A DNA stretch of 64,000 nt, taken from NCBI GenBank assembly GCA_028751875.1, contig CM054141.1:66707248-66771247 (forward strand), written 5' to 3'. Below the pieces are notes generated by a model, which was not told the DNA's origin, did no database searches, and saw nothing but the letters and a program-made list of their open reading frames with translations. Position 1 is the stretch's first letter. Every line of letters begins with the position of its first letter. A program made the position numbers and the translations under genes. Origin of the DNA: Rapana venosa. Lineage: Eukaryota > Mollusca > Gastropoda > Neogastropoda > Muricidae. Below, piece after piece: positions 12,662-26,100 of the stretch.

Positions 12662-13166
12662 GAGAGAGAGAGAGGAAAAGAGAGGAAGACGGGGTGGAAA
12701 AGAGAGAGAGAGGACGAGAGAGAGAAGAGGATGAAGGAAGGGAGAGAAAGGAGTGGCGGGGAGAGAGAAGGTTGGAGAAGAGAGAGAGAGAGACAGAGTG
12801 GGGAGGAGACAGAGAGGGTGGAGAAGAGAGTGAGAGAGTGAGTTAAAAGAGATTTAGAGAGAGACGGTTGAGAAGAGAGAGAGAGGAGAGAGAGGGAGAG
12901 AAGAGTGAGAGAAAGAGAGAGAAGAGAGAGAGAGGAGCGAGAGAGAGGGGTGGAGAGAGAAAAAGTGAGAGGGGATTGGGAAGAGAGAGAGAGTTAGTGG
13001 AGGACAGAGAGATAGAGACGAGGGGTGGAGATGAGAGAGGTGCGCGGGAGAGAGCGAGAGAGAGAGAGGAGGGATGAATGAAGAAGATGAGAGAGAGGGT
13101 GAGAGAAGAGGAGACAGTGTTGAAAGAGAGAGAAAGAGGGTGGGAGAAGAAAGAGAGAGGAGGAGA

Positions 13167-13197
<31 letters not shown>

Positions 13198-13520
13198 GAG
13201 AGAGTGCAGAAGAGAAGAGAGAGAGGAGTGAATGAAGAGAAGAGAGAGTGGAGGAGAGAGAGAGGGTGGAGAAGAGGAAGAGAGAGAGTTGGAATGGAAA
13301 AATGGAGAGAGTGCAAGGAGAGAAAAGAGAGAGGAGAGAGAGAGAGAGAGAGAGAGAGACGAAGGGAAGAGGAGATAGGGCGGTGAAAAGAGAGGAGAGT
13401 GGAAGGAGAGAGAGAGTGGAGAGAGAGAGAAAGAGTTAGAGAAGAGAGAGAGAAGAGCGAAGAGGGCGAGTGTGAGCGATAGGAGGAGTGGCGAAGAGAG
13501 AGGTGGGCGTGTGGAGAAGC

Positions 13521-13560
<40 letters not shown>

Positions 13561-14863
13561 AGAGAGTTGAGAAGAGAGCGAGAGGGGTAGGAGAGAGAGA
13601 GGAGAGGGGGGGTGGAAAATAGAGAGAGGAGAGGGGTGGTGTGTTGTTGTGTGTGAAAGTTGTGTTAGGAAAAGAGGAAAAGGGAGTCGAGAAGAGGGAT
13701 GTAGAAGAGAGAGAAGGGAGGTTGAGAGAGAGAGCGAGGGGGTGGAGAAGGAGAGGTACGGTGGGAAGAGAGAGGGTGGGAGAGAGGTGGGGGGGGAGAA
13801 GAGAGAGAGAGAGGGTGGAGAAGAGAGAGAGAGAGTGTTGGTTGGTTGGGTTATGTTGTTGTGGTTATTTGTGAGGGGGGAGAAGAAGAGAGAGATTTGG
13901 GTGGAGAAAAAGAGAGAGAGGATGGAAAAGTAGAGACAGCGGGTGAAGAGGAGAGGAGAGGAGAGAGTGAGAGAGAGAGGAGAGGAGGAGAGAGGAGAGA
14001 GTGAGAAGAGGAGCGTGGGAAGGGAGAAGAGATAGTGGATGGGAGTGAGAGGATAGAGAGAGATAAGGAAGAGGAGATGGTGGAGAAGACAGAAAGAAAG
14101 AGAGAGAGTGAGAGAGAGAGAGGAGAGGGAGAGAGAGAGAGAGAGGAGTGGAGGGGAGATGACAGACAGGGTGGGAAGAGAGGAGGAGGAGAGAGAGAGG
14201 AGAGGAAGGGAAGGGAGAGAAAGAGTGGGGAGAGAGGAAAGGTTGGGAGAAGGAGAGATAGACAGACAGTAGTGTGGAGGAGACAGAAGAGTGGTGGAGA
14301 AGAGAGAGAGAGCGTGGAGTTGAAAGAGATAGAGTGAGAGGTTGTGAGAGAGAGGAGAAGAGCGGGAGAGAGAGGAGAGAGAGAGAGACGGGTAGAGAAG
14401 GAGAGAGAGAGTGAAGGAGAAAGAGGGAGAGAGAGGAGAGCGGATGTTGAAGAGAGAAGTGAGGGGGGTGGAGAAGAGAGAGAGTTAGTGGAGTAGAGAG
14501 AGATAGAGAGAGAGGGTGGAGAAGAGAGAGAGAGAGAGTGAGAGGGGTGAAAGGAAGATAGAGTGAGAGGGTGGATAAGAGAGAGAGAGGGTTGAAGAAG
14601 AGAGGAAAAAGAGGGTGGAGAAGAGAGAGGGTGGATAAGAGAGTGAGAGAGGGTGGGAAGGGAGGAAGAGATAGTTGGAGTCAAGAGAGAGATAGAGAGA
14701 GAGAGCACGGAGTGAAGAGGGTGGAGAATGGGAAAGGTTGGGAGGAGAGAGAAAGGTTGGAGAAGCGAGAGAGAGAGACAGATGGTGAAGGAGACAGAGA
14801 GGGTGGAGAGAGAGAGAGAGTGGAGTTGCAAAGAGATAGAGAGAGGACGTTGAGAAGAGAGGG

Positions 14864-14895
<32 letters not shown>

Positions 14896-15879
14896 AGAGA
14901 GACGAGAGGGGAGGAGACGGAGAGTGAGAGAGAGAGAGAGAGAGAGAGCTGAGAGAGAGGAGAGGAGCAGAGCGGGTGGGAGAAGAGAGGAAAGTGAGAG
15001 GCGTTTGAGAAGAGAGAGAGTTAGTGGAGGAGGAAGATAGAGAGAGAGAGGGTGGAGTAGAGAGAGAGAGAGAGAGGGTGAAAGAAGTCGAGAGAGACGG
15101 TGGAGACGATAGAGAGACGGTTGTGGAAGAGAGAGAAAGAGGGTGGGAGAAGAGAGAGCGGGGTGGAAGAAGAGAGTGAGAGGGGAGAGAGGAGGAGAGA
15201 GAGAGAGAGGAGAGTGAGTGCAGAAGAGGAGAGAGAGAGTGTGAGAAGAGAGAGAGTGGGGAGGAGAGAGATAGGCGTGGAGAAGAGGAGAGAGAGAGGG
15301 TGGGAAGAAGAGAGGAGAAAGTGGAGGAGAGAGATTGGTGGAGAGAGAGAGAGAGAGTGCAAGAGAGAGAGCGAGTGGAGGTAGGAGAGAGAGAGAGAGA
15401 TGAGGAGAGAGAGACGAGAGAGAGAGAGAGAGAGAGAGGAGGAGAAGAGAGAGATAGGGCGGAGGAAGTGAGAGAGTGGAGGAGAGAGAGAGAGTGGGAG
15501 AGAGTGCGAGAGGTAGAGAAGGAGAGAGAGAGACAGAGGGAGAGCGGAGTGAGTTGGAGGAGTGGAGAAGTGAGAGAGAGGGGCGAGGAGAAGAGAGTGA
15601 GAGGGTTGAGAACGAGAGAGAGAGAGAGGGGGAGAAGGAGTGGAGAGAGGGGGGTGGTGTATTAGAGAGAGAGTGAGAGGGTGGAGAAGAGAGGAGAGGG
15701 GGTGGAGAAGAGAGAGAGGTAGAGAGAGGGGGATGGAGAAGAGAGGGGGGAGAGAGAGACATGGGGGGAAGATAGAAAGAGGGAGGGAGAGAGAGAAACA
15801 AAGAGATAACAGGAGACAGAAACAGAGGGAGGGGCGGGAGGGAGGGGAGAGAGGAGTGAGTGAGAGAGTGAAGTGAGAG

Positions 15880-15940
15880 AGTGAGCGTTACGGTTTGAAA
15901 TGCTCTTCGGGTTTGAAGCCATTCATAGAAAGTGCGGAAG
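15880..15940. other. Short non-purine island inside the GA array
   Basis: GCGTTACGGTTTGAAATGC and CGGGTTTGAAGCC-type words interrupt the array for about 50 bases. The tandem GGTTTGAA words resemble a tRNA B box only weakly, and no A box accompanies them. Confidence 0.6.
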
Positions 15941-16071
15941 GAGAGAGAGAGATGGAGAGAGAGGGTGGTGAGAGAGAGAGAGGGTTGTAGAAGAGAGAGA
16001 GGGGGGTTGTAGAGAGAGAGGGAGGGTGGAGAGAGAGGGTGGAGAGGGTTGGATGGAAGAGAGAGAGAGAG

Positions 16072-16115
<44 letters not shown>

Positions 16116-18026
16116 GTAGAAGAGAGAGAGGGTGTAGAGAGAGTGGAGGGTGGAGAAAGAGAGAGAGGAGGTAGTACGAGAAAGAGAGAGTGAGAGGGTG
16201 GGAACGAGTGAGGGGTGTAGAAGAGAGAGAGGGTGGAGCAGAGAGAGAGAGGAGGTGGAGAAGAGAGAGAGAGTGGAGGAGAGAGAGGGCGGATGGAGAG
16301 AGAGCGAGGTGAAGAAGAGAGAGAGAGTGGAGAGGACAGAGAGAGAGAGAAGATGAGAGAGAGAGAGAGGTTGGAGAAGAGGAGAGATAGGTTGGAGAAG
16401 AGAGAGAGTTGGAGGACAGAGGGAGTGAAGAGAGAGAGAGGGTGGAGAAGGCGACGAGAGAGACCGGAGACAGAGGAGAGTGGAGAGAGAGAGGCGGAGT
16501 GGAGGAAGAGAGAAAGAAAGGGTTGAGGAGGGGGATTGAGGAGAGGAGAGAGGGGGATGAGAGAGAGAGACGAGATGGGGTGAAGACTAGAGAGAGAGAA
16601 AGTGGAGAAGAAGAGCTGGGGGTCGAGAAGAGGGTGTAGAAAGAGATAGTGAGGGGGGTGGAGGAGAAGAGAGAATGATGGGGGTGGAGAAGAGAGGAAA
16701 AGAGAAATGGGAGAAGAGAGAGAGTGTGGAGAAGAGAGTGCGAAGAGGGTGGAGAGAGGAGAGAGAGGAGAGATAGACGAGAGAGAGAGAGAGAGGAGAG
16801 AGTGAGAGAGACGTAGAGAGAGAGAGAGAGAGAGAGAAAAGGAGATAGAGGAGAGAGAGGGTTGAGAAGAGAGAGAACTAGGGTGGCGAAGAGAGAGAGA
16901 GGGTGGAGACGAGAGAGAGGGAGCGAGAGAGTGTGCAAGAGAGAGAGAGGCGAGGGTGAAGAGAGAGAGAGAGTGGAGGGAGAGAGAGAGGGTAGAGAAG
17001 AAGAGAGGAGAGTGGCAGGAGAAAGAGAGTGGAGAGGAGCGAGAGTGATAGAGGATGGAGAAGAGAGAGTAATGTGGAGACAGAGGAGAGTGGAGGTGAG
17101 ATAGTGAGTGGAGAGAGAGAGAGAGAGAGAGGGTTATTAGAGAAGTGAGAAAGAGGAGATAGATGGGAGTGCGAGAGAGATTGGAGGAGTGGAGAAGAGA
17201 GAGAGAAGGGCGTGGAGAAGAGAGAGAGAGAGGAATTGTGAAGTGAAGGCGATTTGAGAAGTGAGAGAGAGGGGGTGGAGAAGAGCGAAAGAGGGCGTGG
17301 AGAATAGCGAGAGAGAGAGGGTGGAGAAGAGAGAAAAGGGGGGTCGAAGGAAGAGGTTGTTTGTAGAAGAGAAAAGAGAGGAAGGGTTGAGAAAACACAG
17401 AGGGGCGTGTGGAGGAAGATGAGGACAGGTGGAGGAGAGTGAGAGAGAGAGATGGAGTGAGGAGAGAGGAGAGAGAGAGAGAGCGGGGGTGGAGACGAGA
17501 GAGAGCGAGGGGAGAAGAGAGAGGGGGGTGTTGGAGCGAAGCGATGAGAGTGTGGAGAAGGGAGAGAGAGAGTGGGTGGAGAAGAGAGAGAGAAAGTGGA
17601 GTGAAAAAAGAGAGAGAGGAGGATAGAGAAGATAGGAACAGATGGTGAAGAGAGAGAGAGCGAGGGTGGAGAAGGAGAAAGAAGATTGTGGAGACGAGAG
17701 AGAGATAGAGAGAGAGAAGGAAAGAGTGAGAGGGTAAGAGAAAGACGAGTAGAGAGAGGATAGAGCGCGAGAGTGGACGAGAGACAGACGGGGTGGAGAA
17801 GAGCGAGAGAGGATAGCGAGAGGAGAGGCTGGAAAGGGAGAGCAAAGAGTGGATGCGCGCGACACGGATGGAGCAGAGGAGGGAGCGCGACAGAGTGTGG
17901 AGGAGACTAGAGGGGTGGAGAGGAGAAGAGAGAGAGAGTGGAGTTGACAAGATATATAGAGATACGGTGAGAAGAGAGAGAGCGAGCGATAGAGAGCGAG
18001 GCGAGGCGGGTTGAGAAGTAGAGAAA

Positions 18027-18125
18027 CTTGCGGGGTAGTATTTTATCTCAATTCTTTCTGGTTTAATGGTGTGTGAGGTATATAGAATATATAAACTATT
18101 GAGTGATAAGCTTCTCATGATCTCG
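18027..18125. other. AT-rich island inside the GA array
   Basis: About 100 bases of ordinary mixed sequence (TTTTATCTCAATTC, TATATAGAATATATAAAC) break the purine array sharply on both sides. No gene or repeat family is recognised. It is the longest unique marker in the array and useful for assembly checks. Confidence 0.85.
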
Positions 18126-19145
18126 AGAGTGAGAGAAGAGGGTTAGTGAAGAGAGAGAGGATAGAGGACAGAGGAGAGTGTAGAGAGATTAGGAGGAGTG
18201 GAGAAGAGAGAGAGAGGGGTGGAGAAGAGGAAGTGAGAGAGAGAGGGGGGATTGAGAAAGCGAGTTGAGGGGGTGGAGAAGAGAGAGAGAGGGGGTGGAG
18301 GATAGAGAGAGAGAGAGGGTGGAGAAGAGAGAAAGGGGAGGTCGAGAAGTGGGTGTAGATGTGAGAGGAGAGGGAGGGCTGAGAAAGAGAGAGAGGTGGG
18401 TGGAGAAGAGAGACGGTGGAGATGAGAGAGAGGAGATGAGAGAGAGAGGAAAGAGAGAGAGGAGTGAGGAGAGAGAGCGGGGTTGGAGAAAGAGAGAGGA
18501 GAGTGGAGAAGAGAGGGGAGGAGAAGAGAGAGAGAGGAGGGTGGAGAAGTGAGAGAGAGAGAGTGGGTGGAGAAGAGAGTTTAAGAGATTGGTTGGAGAA
18601 GGTAAGAGCGAGGAGGATAGAAGATAGACAGAGGTCGAGAAGAGCAGAGGGAGAGCGTGGAAAGGGAAGGAAAGAGATAATCGAGGGACGAGGAGAGATA
18701 TAGGAGAGAGAGAGAAGGAAAGAGTGAGATGGTGGAGAAGAAAGTGAGAAAGACAGGAGAGAGAGAGAGAGCGGCAGAGACGAGCGAGAGAGTAGAGGAG
18801 AGAGACAGGACAGGGGTGGCAGAAGGAGAGATGAGGAGAGGAGAGAGAGAGGAAGGCAGAAGGAGAAGAAAGAGTGGAGGCGAGAGAAAGGTTGGAGAGA
18901 GAGAGTGAGACAGACAGCGATGGCGGAGACAGCGAGGGTGGTGAAGAGAGAGAGAGAGTTGAGTTGAAAGGAGATAGAGAGAGACGGTGAGAAGAGAGAG
19001 ATCGAGAGAGAAGTAGAGAGAGAGAGAGAGGGAGAGGAGATAGGAGAGAGAGTGAAGTCGGGTGGAGAGAGAGAAAGTGAGTGGGGGTGGAGATGGAGAG
19101 AGTTAGTGGTGGGAGAGGAGATAGAGAGAGAGGAGTGGAGAAGAG

Positions 19146-19179
<34 letters not shown>

Positions 19180-20733
19180 GAGAGGAGGAGAGAGAGAGTG
19201 TGAGGGTGAAGAAGATAGAGAGAGAGGGTGGTGAAGAGAGTGAGCGGGTTGCGAAGAGAGAATAAAGAGGGTGGAGAGAGAGAGGGTGGAGAAAGAGAGT
19301 GAGGAAGAAAGGGTGAGGAGGCGGATTTGGAAGAGAGAGAGGGGAATGAGAAGAGAGGAGAGAGAGGGGGTGGAGAATAGAGAGAGTGAAAGTGGAGATG
19401 ACAGGAGATGGGGGTCGAGAAGGGGGTAGAAGAGAGAGTGGGGGGGTGGAGCAAGAGAAGAGAGGGTGGTGGAAAAGAGAGGACGGTGGAGAAGAGAGAG
19501 GAGAGAGAGGGTGGGGGTGGGTGAAGAGAGAAAAAGAGATGGAGAGAGAGAGAGACGGTGGAGAAGAGAGTGAAAGAGGGTGGAGAAGAGAGGAGGGGTG
19601 GAGTAAGAGAGAGAGAGAGAGAGAGGAGTGAGGAGAGCGAGAGAGAGAGAGAGGTGAGAAGATGAGAGGAAGTGAAGAAAGAGTGAGAGAGTGCGGAGAG
19701 AGAGAGGGTGGAGAAGAGAGAGAGTGGAGACTAGAGAGAGAGGGGGCTGGGAGAAGAGGAACAGAGAATGGAGAAGAGAGAGAGGGGTGGGAGGGAGAGG
19801 AGCCAGGAGCGGAGAGAGAGTGAGAGTGAGAGAGAGGAGAGAGACGTGGAGAATAGAGAGTGAGAGGGTGGAGAAGCGAGAGAAATAGGGTGGAGAAGAG
19901 AGAGAGAGGGTGGGGACGAGAGCGAGAGAGAGAGTGTGCAAGAAGAGAGAGAGAGAGGGTGAAGAAGAGAGAAGATAGTGCGGAGGAGAGAGCGGGTAGA
20001 GAAGAGGAGCGAGAGAGAGTTCAGGGGAAAAGAGTAGTGGAGGGAGAGAGAGGATAGAGGATGGAGAAGAGAGAGATAGGGTGGAGAAGAGAGAGTGTGG
20101 AGGTGAGAGAGTGAGTGGTAGTGAGGATGAGAGAGGGGTAGAGACGAGAGAAAGAGAGAGATAGAGGGAGAGGGAGAGTGATAGGAGGAAAGGAGAAGAG
20201 CGGTGAGGGGGGCGTGGAGAAACGAGGAGTGAGGGGTTGAGAAGAGAAGGCGATATTTGAGAGAGAGAGAGGAGAGGGGGTGGAGAAGAGAGAAAGAGAG
20301 AGGTGGAGAAGAGAGAAAGTGGGTGATGAGAGGGTGTTGTATTTGATTAGAGAGATAAGAGAGGAAGGGTGTGAAAACAGGAGAGGGCGTGTGGAGAGAG
20401 GAGGACGGTGGAGGAGAGAGATAGGAGAGTAGAGAGAGAGAGAGAGAGGAGAGCGAGATGAAGATAGCGGGGTGGAGAGAAGAAGAGAGAGAGAGTGGAG
20501 AAGAGTGAGGGGGGTGGTGGAGAAGAGAGAGAGGGTGGGAGAGGGAGAGAGCGAGGGGGTGGAGGAGAGAGAGAGAAAATGGGTGGAGAAGAGAGGAGAG
20601 AGAGGATGGAGAAGATAGACAGATGTGAAGAAGAGAGAGAGAGAGGGGTGGAGAAGGGGGGAAAGAGATAGTGGAGACGAATAGAGAGATAGAGAGGAGA
20701 GAAGGTAAAGAGTGGAGAGGGTGGGAGAAGAAC

Positions 20734-20774
<41 letters not shown>

Positions 20775-23156
20775 TGTGGAGAGAGAAAGACGGGGTGGAG
20801 AAGAGGAGAGAGGATGAGAGGGGGGGTTGGAAAAGGAGAGGAAAGAGTGGAGGAGTGAGAAAGGTTGGAGAAAGAGAGGGAGAGAGAAGAGTTGTTGGAG
20901 AGGATGAGAGTGTGGAAAGAGGAGAGGAGAGAGTGGAGTTGAAGAGTAGAGAGAGGACGGTTGAGAAGAGTGAGAGAGAGAGATGAGGAGGAGAGAAGAG
21001 TGAGGGAGAGATCGGGTTGGAGAAGAGAGAGAGTAAGAGGGGGTGGCGAAGAGAGAGGGAGTTAGTGGAGGAGAAAAGAGATAGTAGATGGAGGGTGGAG
21101 AACAGAGAGAGTGAGAGAGAGAGATGAGTAGGTCTATATGAGGAGAGAGAGTGGGAGAAGAGAGAGCAAGTGAGAAGAGAGAAAGTGAAAAGGGGGGTGG
21201 AGAGAGAGAGCGTAAGTTGAGGAGAGAGAGATTGAGAGAGAGGGTGGAGAGAGAGAGAGAGAGAGTGGGTGAAGAAGATAGAGAAGAGAGTGTGGAGAAG
21301 AGGGACGAGAGGGTAGAGAGAGAGAGTGCATTGAAGTCGAAAGTTATAGAGAGGGACGGTTGAGAAAGAGAGAGAGAGAGAGAGGGATAGTAGCGAGAGA
21401 GAGGGAGAGAGAAGAGAGCGGGTGGAGAGGAGAGAAAGTGAAAGGGGGTGGAGAAGAGAACGCGTTAGTTGAGGGAGAGAGAGATAGAGAGAGAGTGTGG
21501 AGAGAGGAAAGAGAGAGAGGTGTGAAGAAGATAGAGAGAGTGGGGAGAAGAGGGAGGAGGGTTGAGAAGAAGAGAGAAAGAGGGTGGTGAAGAGAGAGAG
21601 AGGGTTGGAGAAGAGAGGAGAGAGAGAGAGAGAGAGACGAGAGAGGAGTAGAGAGAGACGAGAGGGGAAGAAGATGATGAGAGGGTTGGCGAAAGGAGAG
21701 AGAGTGTGAGAAGAGAGAGAAAGAGTTGGGAAGAGAGAGAGTGGGTTGAGAGAGAGCGGATGAGAGGGTGAAGAAGAGAGGGAGAGAGAGTGGAGGAGAG
21801 AGAGAGTTTGGAGAGAGAGAGCGAGAGAGTGCAGGAGAGACAGAGAGTGGAGGAGAGAGAGACGAGAGAGAGAGGAGTGATGGTGGCGGAGGAGAGAGAG
21901 AGAGAGAGAGAGCAGGAGAGAGAGAGAGGATGGCAGAGAGAGATTAGGCGGAGAAGAGAGAGAGTGGAGGAGCGAGAGAGAGGGGAGGAGAGAGAGAGGT
22001 AGAGACGAGAGAGAGAGCAGGGGAGGTGGAGGGAGATAAGGAGAGTGGAGACGAGAGAGCGAGGGACGTGGAGAAGAGATGAGAGAGAGGGGTTGAGAAG
22101 TGAGTGAGTGGGGTGAAGAGAGAGAGAGTGGGGGTGTGGAGAATAGCGAGAGAGAGGGGTGGAGAATAGAGGAAAGGGGAGTGACAAGGGGTGTAGAAGG
22201 AGAGATAGTGGGAGGGTTGAGCAGAGAGAGAGAGGGGGTGGAGAAGAGAAAGATGTGGAGAAGAGAGAAAGAGGCGGGGGTGGCGAAGAAGAGCAGAGAG
22301 AGTGGTTGGAGAGGGGGGTGGAGAAGAGAGAGAGAGAGGGTGGAGAAGAGAGCGATGAGAGATTGGTGGAGCAGAGAAAAGAAGGGAGTGGGTGAGAGTT
22401 GAAAGAGATAGAGTGAGACGGTTTTGCGACGAGAGAGAGAGAGAGCTGGAGAGGAAGGAGGTGAGAGAGAGAGAGAAGTGCGAGAGAGAGGGAGAGAGAG
22501 CGAGAGAGAAAGCGAGAGAGATAGAGAGAGGCGGTTGGGGAGAAGAGAGCGTGAGAGTGGGTGGAGAAGAGGAGAGAGAGGATAGGAGAAGATAGACAGG
22601 AAGGGTGACAGAGCGGAGAGAGAGGATGAGAAGGAGGAAGAGCTAGTGGAGACGATGTGAGAGATAGAGAGAGAGAAGGAAAGAGTGAGTGGTGGAGAAG
22701 AAAGAAGAGAGAGAGAGAGAGAGAGAGAGTGAGAGAGAGAGAGAGAGAGAGTGGAAGCGAGCGCAGAGGGTAGAGAGAGAGAGAGAAGTGGATGAGGGAG
22801 AGAGGATGGAAAGGGGGAGAGAAAGTGTGGAGGAGGAGAGAAGGTTGTAGCAGAGTGAGAGAGACGAGTGTGGAGGAGGCAGGAGGTGGGGAACAGGAGG
22901 AGAGAGAGAGTGGAGTTGAAAGGATAGTTCCATTGCGAGAGACGGTTTCGAGAGAGAGATAGAGATAGAGAGAGAGAAAGAGAGGAGAGAGAGCGAGAGA
23001 GAGAGCGGGTGGCGGAAGAGAGGCGTTAGTGGAGGAGAGAGAGATGGAAGAGAGAGGGGTGGAGAAGAGAGCGAGAGAGAGAGAGAGACGAGAGAGGATG
23101 GTGAAGAAGATAGAGAGAGAGGTTAGAGAAGAGAGCGAGGAGGGTTGAGAAGAGAG

Positions 23157-26100
23157 AGAAAGGTGTGGGCGAAGAGAGGAGAGGGTGGAAGAAAAAGAGG
23201 TGAGAGGTTGAAGAAGAGAGAGAGAGAGGGTTGAAGAAGGCGAAGAGGATAGTGGAGAGAGAGAGAGGTAGAGAGAGAGAGAAAGAGTGAGAGGAGTGGA
23301 GGAAAAAGAAAGAGGGAGAGAGAGAGAGAGAGAGAGAGGGGGGGAGAGAGAGAGAGAGAGAGGAGGAGTGAGAGGAGAGTGGAGGAGAGAGACGACTGGG
23401 GTGGAGAAGAGAGAGAGATGAGAGAGAGAGAGGATTGTGAGAAGGAAGAAAGATTGGAGGGCGAGAGAAAGGTTGAGAAGGACGAGGTGAGAGACAGAGT
23501 GTGGAAGAGACAGAGAGGGTGGGGAAGAGAGATAGAGAATGGAGTGAAAGAGTTGTGATAGACGGTTGGGAAGAAGAGAGAGAAGAGAGAGAGGAGAGAG
23601 AGAGAGAGAGTACTTTTGCGGAGGAAGAGATGAGAGAGAGAGAGAGAGGAGGGGGGGTGGAGAAGAGAGAAAGTGAGAGGAGGGTGGAGAAGAGAAGAGA
23701 GTTAGTGGGGGAGGAGATAGAGCGAGCGGGAGGAAGGAGAGAGAGAGAGAGGGAGGAGAGACGAGCGAGAGCCACAAGAAAGAAGGGTGAAGAGTAGAGA
23801 TGAGGTGAGAGGGAGAGAGAGGGTGAGAAGAAGAGTAAGAGGGTGGAGAAGAGAGAGAGGGGTGGGCAGAGAGAGCGAGGAGATAGCGAGCAAGGCGAGT
23901 GAAGAAGAGAGATGAGAGAGGGTGAGAAGAGAGAGAGTGGAGGAGAGGATAGCGGGTTGGCGAAGAGAGAGAGAAGAGATTGAGGCGGAGGAAAGAGTGG
24001 AGGAGGAGAGAGAGTGAGAGGACAGAGTGTGGAGGGAGCAAGGAAAGGGTGGGGAAGAGAGAGAGCGAGTGGAGTTGAAAGAGTTTTTTTTTCAAGAGGT
24101 GAGGTGGTGAAGAGCTCGAGAGAGAGAGCGGAGAGAGAGAGACGGAGAGAGAGAGAGCGAGAGAGATGAGAGGGGTGGAGGAGAGAGGAAAGTGAGAGGG
24201 GGTGGAGAAGAGAGAGAGTAGAAATGGCGGAGAGAGCGATAGAGAGAGAGGGTTGAAGAAGAGAGAGAGAGAGGAGAGAGAGAGAGAGAAAAGAAAGAGG
24301 GTGAAGAAGATAGAGCAGGAGGGGTGGAGAAAGGGGTGAGAGGGGTTGAGAAGAAGAGAAATGAGGGTGGAGAGAGAGAGAGGGTGGAGAAGAGAGCGAG
24401 AGAGATAGAGAGAGCGAGAGTGCATAAGAGAGAGAGGAGGGGTGATGCGAGATACGAGAGTGGCGGAGAGAGCGAGTTGGAGAAGAGAGAGAGAGAGAGT
24501 GCAGGCAGAGGAGAAGTGGAGGAGAGAGAGAGAGTGGAGAGAGAGAGAGAGGGTAGAGAAGAGATAGAGAGGAGACTTAGGAGGAGCGTGGAGAGTGGAG
24601 GAATGGAGAAATTAGAGAGGGGGGGTGGAGAAGAGAGAGAGAGAGGGTTGAGAAGGAGAGAGAGAGAGGGTGGTGGGGAATGAGAGGGGAGAGAGGGGGT
24701 GGAGAATAGGGGAAGGGGAGTCGAGAAGAGGGTGCAGAAGAGGGAGAAAGAGGAGGGTTGTGACGAGAGAGAAAGGGGGTGGAAAAGAGGAGAAGGACGG
24801 TGGAGAGAGAGAGAGAGAGAGCGGGGTGTAGAAGTAGAGATAGAGTGGAGAAAAGAGAGGTGGGTGGTTGGAGTAGGAGAAGAGAGGGTGGGGCAGAAGG
24901 AGAGAGAGTGGGTGGAGAAGATAGAGAGAGATAGTGGGTGGAGAAGGAAAGGGGAGAGAATTGGAGGACGATAGGCAGCGGGTGACAAAGAGAGAGAGAG
25001 GGGTGGAGAAGGGAGAAAGAGATAGTGTAGACGAAAGAGAGATAGAGTGAGAGAAGGAAAGAGTGAGAGGGTGGAGAAGGGAGGAGGAGAGAGTGGGTGG
25101 AGAAGAGAGAGTGAAAAATGGGTGGAAGAGAGAGAGAGAGAGGATGGAGAAGATACGACAGTGGTGAGAAGAGAGCGAGAGAGAGAGAGAGGGAGGGCGA
25201 AGGGGGAAAGAGATCGTGGAGACGAGAGAAGGAGATGGAAAGATAAGGAAAAAGTACGAGGGTGGAGAAGAAAGAGTCAGAGAGAGAGAGGAGCAGAGGA
25301 GAGAGAGAGAGAGAGAAGAGAGAGGGGAGGAGCGAGACGACGGGGTGGAGAAGAGGAGAGGGCTGAGAGAGAGGGGATGGAAAAGGGTGGAAAGAGTGGA
25401 GGAGAGAGAAAGGTTGGCGAGAAGACGGGAGAGAGACAGAGTGTGGCGGGGGACAGAGAGTGTGGTAGAAGAGAGAGAGAGAGTTGGAGTTGGAAAGGAG
25501 ATGAAGGGACGGTTGAGAAGAAGAGAGAGAGAGCGAGGAGAGATGAGAGAGAGAGATGAGAGTGAGGAGCGCGGGTGAGAATGAGTGAAAGTGAGAGGGG
25601 GTGGAGAAGAAGAGAGCGTTAGTGCAGGAGAACGAGTAGAGAGAGAGGGTGGAGAGAGAGAGAGAGAGAGAGGTAGAGAGAGAGAGAGAGAGAGAGATGC
25701 GAGAGAGAGAGAGGCGTGAGAGAGAGTGCGGGTGGAGAGAAGTGGGGCCCCCACGGGTGGTGGGGGTGGAGAAAGTGAAAAGGGGGTGGGACGAGCGAGA
25801 GTTAGTTGAGGGAGAGAGATAGAGAGAGAGGATGGAGAGAGGAGGCGCGAGAGAGAGAGAGAGGGTGAAGGAAGATAGAGGTGAGAGTGTGGAGGGAAAG
25901 AAGAGGAGAGAGGGTTTGAGAAGAGCGTGAGAGAGTGGAGTTGAAAGAGATCGAGAGAGACGGTTGTGAAGAGAGAGAGAGAGAGAGAGAGATAGAGGAG
26001 CGAGGGAGGGGGGGGGGGGAGCGGAGAGAGAGAGAGCGGGTGGAGAATGAGAGAAAGTGCAAGTGGGTGGAGACGAGCGAGAGTTAGTTGCGGAGAGAGA

